A stretch of DNA of 16,635 bases from NCBI GenBank assembly GCA_900549755.1, contig URPQ01000045.1, forward strand, positions 1-16,635, written 5' to 3'. The notes beneath the pieces were generated by a model that searched no databases, was not told the origin of the DNA, and saw only the letters and a program-made list of their open reading frames with translations. Both the position numbers and the translations under genes were made by a program. This DNA is from an uncultured Oscillospiraceae bacterium (lineage in GTDB: Bacteria > Bacillota > Clostridia > Oscillospirales > Acutalibacteraceae). Positions 13,839 through 16,635 of the stretch are shown here, piece by piece. The number at the start of each line of letters is the position of its first letter. Position 1 is the stretch's first letter.

Positions 13839-14714
13839 CTACACTCCCGCCAAATCAAACGGCGGGATAAATTTTTTATCGGAGCTTGTCTTTTCCTGAA
13901 TATAAACATTTTCAAAATCGGTATTGCAAATGTATGAAAGCACCTTTTCGTACTCCCTTTTTGTAACGCGGCGGTTAATTTCGGGGTACTGCTCTGCCCT
14001 GCCGCAGGGCGTGTACTGGCTCATAACGCTGAAATATGCATTTGGCGTATTCTCCCGCACCCAGTCGAAAACCGCTATTGCTTCCCGCGTTCCGAGCGGC
14101 AAAAGCAAATGCCTTACAATAACGCCCTTTTGCATTATACCGTTTTTAAAAACACATTCGGACTGCTGCAAATAAGCCTGTTTTACAGCCGAAACCGCAT
14201 ATTCCGGGTAGTTTTCCGCCCCGGAATATTTTTTTGCGCGGTCGGGGCTTAAATATTTTAAGTCCATTAAAAAAATATCCGCATAGTCCTTCAGCACCCT
14301 TATATTTTCGGGCGTATCATAGCCGCCCGAATTATAAACCACGGGTATTTTCGGCTTGTAAATATCAAGCGCCCTTATAATTGCACCTACATAATGGCTC
14401 GGGCTTACAAGGTTTATATTGTGCGCGCCCCTTTCTTCAAGCTCTCTGAAAATATCGGCAAGCCGCTCATAGGTTATGGGCTTGCCTTTTTTTAAGTGCG
14501 AGACCTCGTAATTCTGGCAAAAGGCGCAATCTAAATTACAGCCGGTGAAAAACACCGTTCCCGAGCCTTTTTCCCCGCTTATGCACGGCTCTTCCCAAAA
14601 ATGCAGAGCAGCCCTTGCCGCCACAGGCTGCAAGGGCATTTTACAAAAGCCGTTTAAATTTTCGTTTTCCGTCCGTTCGGCGTTACACCTTCTCGGACAC
14701 AGGCTGCATTTCAT
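13839..14714 (-). CDS. Radical SAM protein, PflX/COG1313-like (putative pyruvate formate-lyase activase family)
   Basis: 291 residues. The radical SAM signature CNLDCAFC (C59, C63, C66; CX3CX2C) binds the 4Fe-4S cluster that cleaves S-adenosylmethionine. A Cys-rich N-terminus MKCSLCPRRCN plus GFC (C3, C6, C10, C24) could hold a further metal or iron-sulfur site, as in COG1313 members. The substrate is unknown; the name 'PFL activase' is only by homology and no pyruvate formate-lyase gene is nearby. Start: the ATG at 14714 lies 10 bases after AGGAG and gives the family N-terminus MKCSLCPRRCN; the open frame continues to 14933 but has no support there. It overlaps the 3' end of the exonuclease gene by 32 bases. 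Confidence 0.9.
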   Translation of the reverse strand: MKCSLCPRRCNAERTENENLNGFCKMPLQPVAARAALHFWEEPCISGEKGSGTVFFTGCNLDCAFCQNYEVSHLKKGKPITYERLADIFRELEERGAHNINLVSPSHYVGAIIRALDIYKPKIPVVYNSGGYDTPENIRVLKDYADIFLMDLKYLSPDRAKKYSGAENYPEYAVSAVKQAYLQQSECVFKNGIMQKGVIVRHLLLPLGTREAIAVFDWVRENTPNAYFSVMSQYTPCGRAEQYPEINRRVTKREYEKVLSYICNTDFENVYIQEKTSSDKKFIPPFDLAGV

Positions 14715-15582
14715 CGGTTTTTTTCTCCTGTTTCGGCTTGATTTCGCAAACGCGCCGCCGCACCTTAACATCATCATACGTTTTTCTGAACGCAACGCGC
14801 CCCAAAAAACGCTTTTTGCACTTAGGGCACTCAAACTTTGCGGTAAACCAGCGGTTGCGATAGCGCCAAGCCGACAGCCTCTTGCAGTCAGCCCCGCACG
14901 CCCTGCAATGAAATTCAAGCACCGATTTATCAATAAGCTCGCTGTTAATATCCGATATGGGGTAGGGCTTAAACCTCAATCGCTTGTAAAATTCGGGGTC
15001 GGCGGTGTTGCGTATAAGCGCCGAAAAGCGCTCCTCATTATAGCACTTTTTAAGCAGTGCCGAGCACACAAGGCTGTCGTCCCGCGCGGTGTGCAAATCA
15101 AAGCTATCTGTTTCAACACCTAATCTTTCCGCCGCCGCAGCCAATGATATCTGGTTTTTATCTGTATAACCGTTCAGCCGCAGCTCGCCCTGAATAAACT
15201 TCTGCAAATCGAGATATTTGCCTATTTTAAAGGTTCTGCCGCCCGATAACAGCGCTTCCTCATTTTCCTTTATAGAGTAAAGGTCCGAGTCGCTCCAGGT
15301 CATGGTAACGGCGTTTTCGTCCGTCCATTCGTTAAAGCGGTCAACTGCCGTATCCAGCGGCACTCCCGCAAGCATTTTTTCGGTGGTAATGCCCGTAAGC
15401 TCCGCAAAGCGCCCCGTAACCTTTTTGGATATGGCTGATTTCACCGTCGCTTCAAAGGTATCGGTAATATCAAAACTTTCGTTAAGTTTTACCGCGCCTA
15501 TCTGCAAAATCTGATTTATAAAACGCTTGTGCTTTACCGAATAGGCGCTGTCCCATTCAAGGTCAAGTATTATATATCTCAT
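14683..15582 (-). CDS. DEDDh 3'-5' exonuclease with C-terminal zinc ribbon
   Basis: 299 residues. Residues 1-185 form an RNase H-like exonuclease of the DnaQ superfamily: ILDLEW (D7, E9), a central acidic motif near DSDLYSI (D98 or D100) and HTARDD (H164, D169), the DEDDh set. Such enzymes remove 3' nucleotides of DNA or RNA. Residues 222-265 hold C226-x2-C229 and C252-x2-C255, a zinc ribbon likely to bind nucleic acid, and a basic tail follows. The ATG overlaps the typA stop by the 4-base ATGA. The substrate (RNA or DNA) is not clear. The fusion to a zinc ribbon and the linkage to typA hint at RNA processing, which is inference. Confidence 0.88.
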   Translation of the reverse strand: MRYIILDLEWDSAYSVKHKRFINQILQIGAVKLNESFDITDTFEATVKSAISKKVTGRFAELTGITTEKMLAGVPLDTAVDRFNEWTDENAVTMTWSDSDLYSIKENEEALLSGGRTFKIGKYLDLQKFIQGELRLNGYTDKNQISLAAAAERLGVETDSFDLHTARDDSLVCSALLKKCYNEERFSALIRNTADPEFYKRLRFKPYPISDINSELIDKSVLEFHCRACGADCKRLSAWRYRNRWFTAKFECPKCKKRFLGRVAFRKTYDDVKVRRRVCEIKPKQEKKTDEMQPVSEKV

Positions 15583-16635
15583 TGCTTTTTGCGCGACTCC
15601 GCTTTCATACGCTCTTCTTTATTAAGAATACGCTTGCGCAGGCGAATGTTATGCGGCGTTATTTCCACAAGCTCGTCGTTCTTTATAAATTCTAGCGACT
15701 GCTCAAGAGAAAGGCGGGTCGGCGGAACTAAGCGCAGCGCGTCGTCAGAGCCGGCGGCACGGGTGTTGGTCATCTGCTTTTTCTTGCAGACGTTGCATAC
15801 TATATCCTCATTCTTCGGGTTTTCGCCCACTATCATACCCTCATATACGGGAGTGCCCGCGCCTATAAACAGTCTGCCGCGGCTTTGGGTGTTGAAAAGC
15901 CCGTAGCCCGTAGCCTCGCCCGTTTCGTGGGCTATAATAGAGCCGGTGGAGCGCTGCTCAATATCGCCCTTATACGGCTGGTAGCTATCAAACACGTGGT
16001 TCATAATTCCGTTGCCGTTGGTATCGGTCAAAAACTGCGAACGGTAGCCCAAAAGTCCGCGCGCAGGTATTAAAAATTCAAGGTGTGATACGCCGCCATC
16101 GCGCGTGCCCATATTTTTAATTTCTGCCTTGCGTGTGCCGAGGCGCTCCATAACCGAGCCGACGTATTCCTCGGGCACCTCTATCATAAGCAGCTCAATA
16201 GGCTCTAAAAGCTCGCCGTTATCGCCCTTTTTGTAAATAACCTCGGGTGGCGACACCTGAAACTCATAGCCCTGGCGGCGCATTGTTTCAATAAGAATTG
16301 ATAAATGCAGCTCGCCTCTGCCCGATACCTTGAAAGTATCGGCGGAGTCTGTCTCCTCAACGCGCAGGCTGACATTGGTCATAACCTCTCTGAATAGGCG
16401 GTCGCGCAGATTGCGCGAGGTTACAAACTTGCCGTCCTTTCCCGCAAAGGGCGAGTTATTAACCATAAAGTTCATAGCAAGGGTAGGCTCGTCTATTTTA
16501 ACAAAGGGCAGCGGCTCAATGCAGTCCGCAGCGCAGGCGGTCTCACCTATTTCAAGGTCGGCTATTCCCGCAACCTGGATTATATCTCCTACCGACGCGC
16601 TTTCTTCTTCAACCCGCTTTAAGCCCCTATACATA
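15579..16635 (-). CDS. typA: Translational GTPase TypA/BipA, N-terminus beyond the window
   Basis: Ribosome-associated GTPase of the EF-G-like family, involved in ribosome assembly and stress adaptation. About 352 C-terminal residues are present; the G domain lies outside the window. Domain III signature SGRGELHLSILIETMRRQGY and EVIYK, domain V with GLLGYRSQFLTDTNGNG, and the TypA-specific C-terminal domain with GRLFIGAGTPVYEGMIVGEN and ELVEITPHNIRLRKRILNKEERM. The ending KAESRKKQ is normal. First visible gene of a minus-strand unit leading into the exonuclease and radical SAM genes. Confidence 0.97.
   Translation of the reverse strand, partial: MYRGLKRVEEESASVGDIIQVAGIADLEIGETACAADCIEPLPFVKIDEPTLAMNFMVNNSPFAGKDGKFVTSRNLRDRLFREVMTNVSLRVEETDSADTFKVSGRGELHLSILIETMRRQGYEFQVSPPEVIYKKGDNGELLEPIELLMIEVPEEYVGSVMERLGTRKAEIKNMGTRDGGVSHLEFLIPARGLLGYRSQFLTDTNGNGIMNHVFDSYQPYKGDIEQRSTGSIIAHETGEATGYGLFNTQSRGRLFIGAGTPVYEGMIVGENPKNEDIVCNVCKKKQMTNTRAAGSDDALRLVPPTRLSLEQSLEFIKNDELVEITPHNIRLRKRILNKEERMKAESRKKQ

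Noticed and set aside
14715..14933. 73-residue extension of the radical SAM protein
   Set aside because: Runs antisense-like composition within the exonuclease coding region, without a ribosome site; the true start MKCSLCPRRCN has AGGAG at the right spacing.

Overview
This 16.6-kb window looks like chromosomal DNA of a gut-type Clostridia (Firmicutes, near Ruminococcaceae/Oscillospiraceae). The reasons are a CIRCE-controlled hrcA-grpE-dnaK operon, a DnaK without the N-terminal insert typical of Gram-negative DnaK, a YolD/Y-family polymerase pair behind a Bacillus-type LexA box, strong GGAGG ribosome sites and GTG/TTG starts, and abundant short palindromic intergenic repeats. No rRNA, tRNA, CRISPR array, transposase or integrase was seen. 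Genus and species cannot be fixed from the sequence alone.

Layout. (1) 1-3160: class I heat-shock operon on the minus strand, hrcA-grpE-dnaK; dnaK runs off the left edge. It has a TTGACA/TATAAT promoter with a perfect CIRCE operator just downstream. (2) 3216-4719: an accessory island between two inverted tracts of five TTAGANN heptamers each. Its left half is a non-coding palindrome-rich repeat cluster. Its right half is a divergent pair, a small SLOG-fold protein (minus) and an 84-residue XRE-type HTH protein (plus), separated by three 18-bp inverted repeats spaced exactly 48 bp apart. (3) 4700-6654: an SOS-type translesion operon on the minus strand, a Y-family DNA polymerase and a YolD-like protein, with a LexA-like palindrome inside the promoter spacer. 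(4) 6675-8359: a purine permease (AzgA/PbuG type, NCS2) with its own promoter and a leader containing an intrinsic terminator, which suggests attenuation or a riboswitch. (5) 8370-9920: two degraded gene remnants (epimerase tail, zinc alcohol dehydrogenase head) downstream of a PfkB sugar kinase fused to an AraC-type DNA-binding domain. (6) 10022-13821: a class A penicillin-binding protein followed tightly by a DUF2156 protein and a GNAT acetyltransferase. (7) 13771-16635: a minus-strand overlapping set typA - DEDDh exonuclease with zinc ribbon - PflX-like radical SAM protein, convergent with the PBP operon.

The genes form several small independent units: protein-folding stress, DNA-damage tolerance, purine uptake, sugar phosphorylation, cell-wall synthesis and translation-related GTPase. 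The least ordinary parts are the SLOG/HTH pair with its evenly spaced operators, the heptamer tracts around it, the unassigned leader of the purine permease, and the kinase-regulator fusion.
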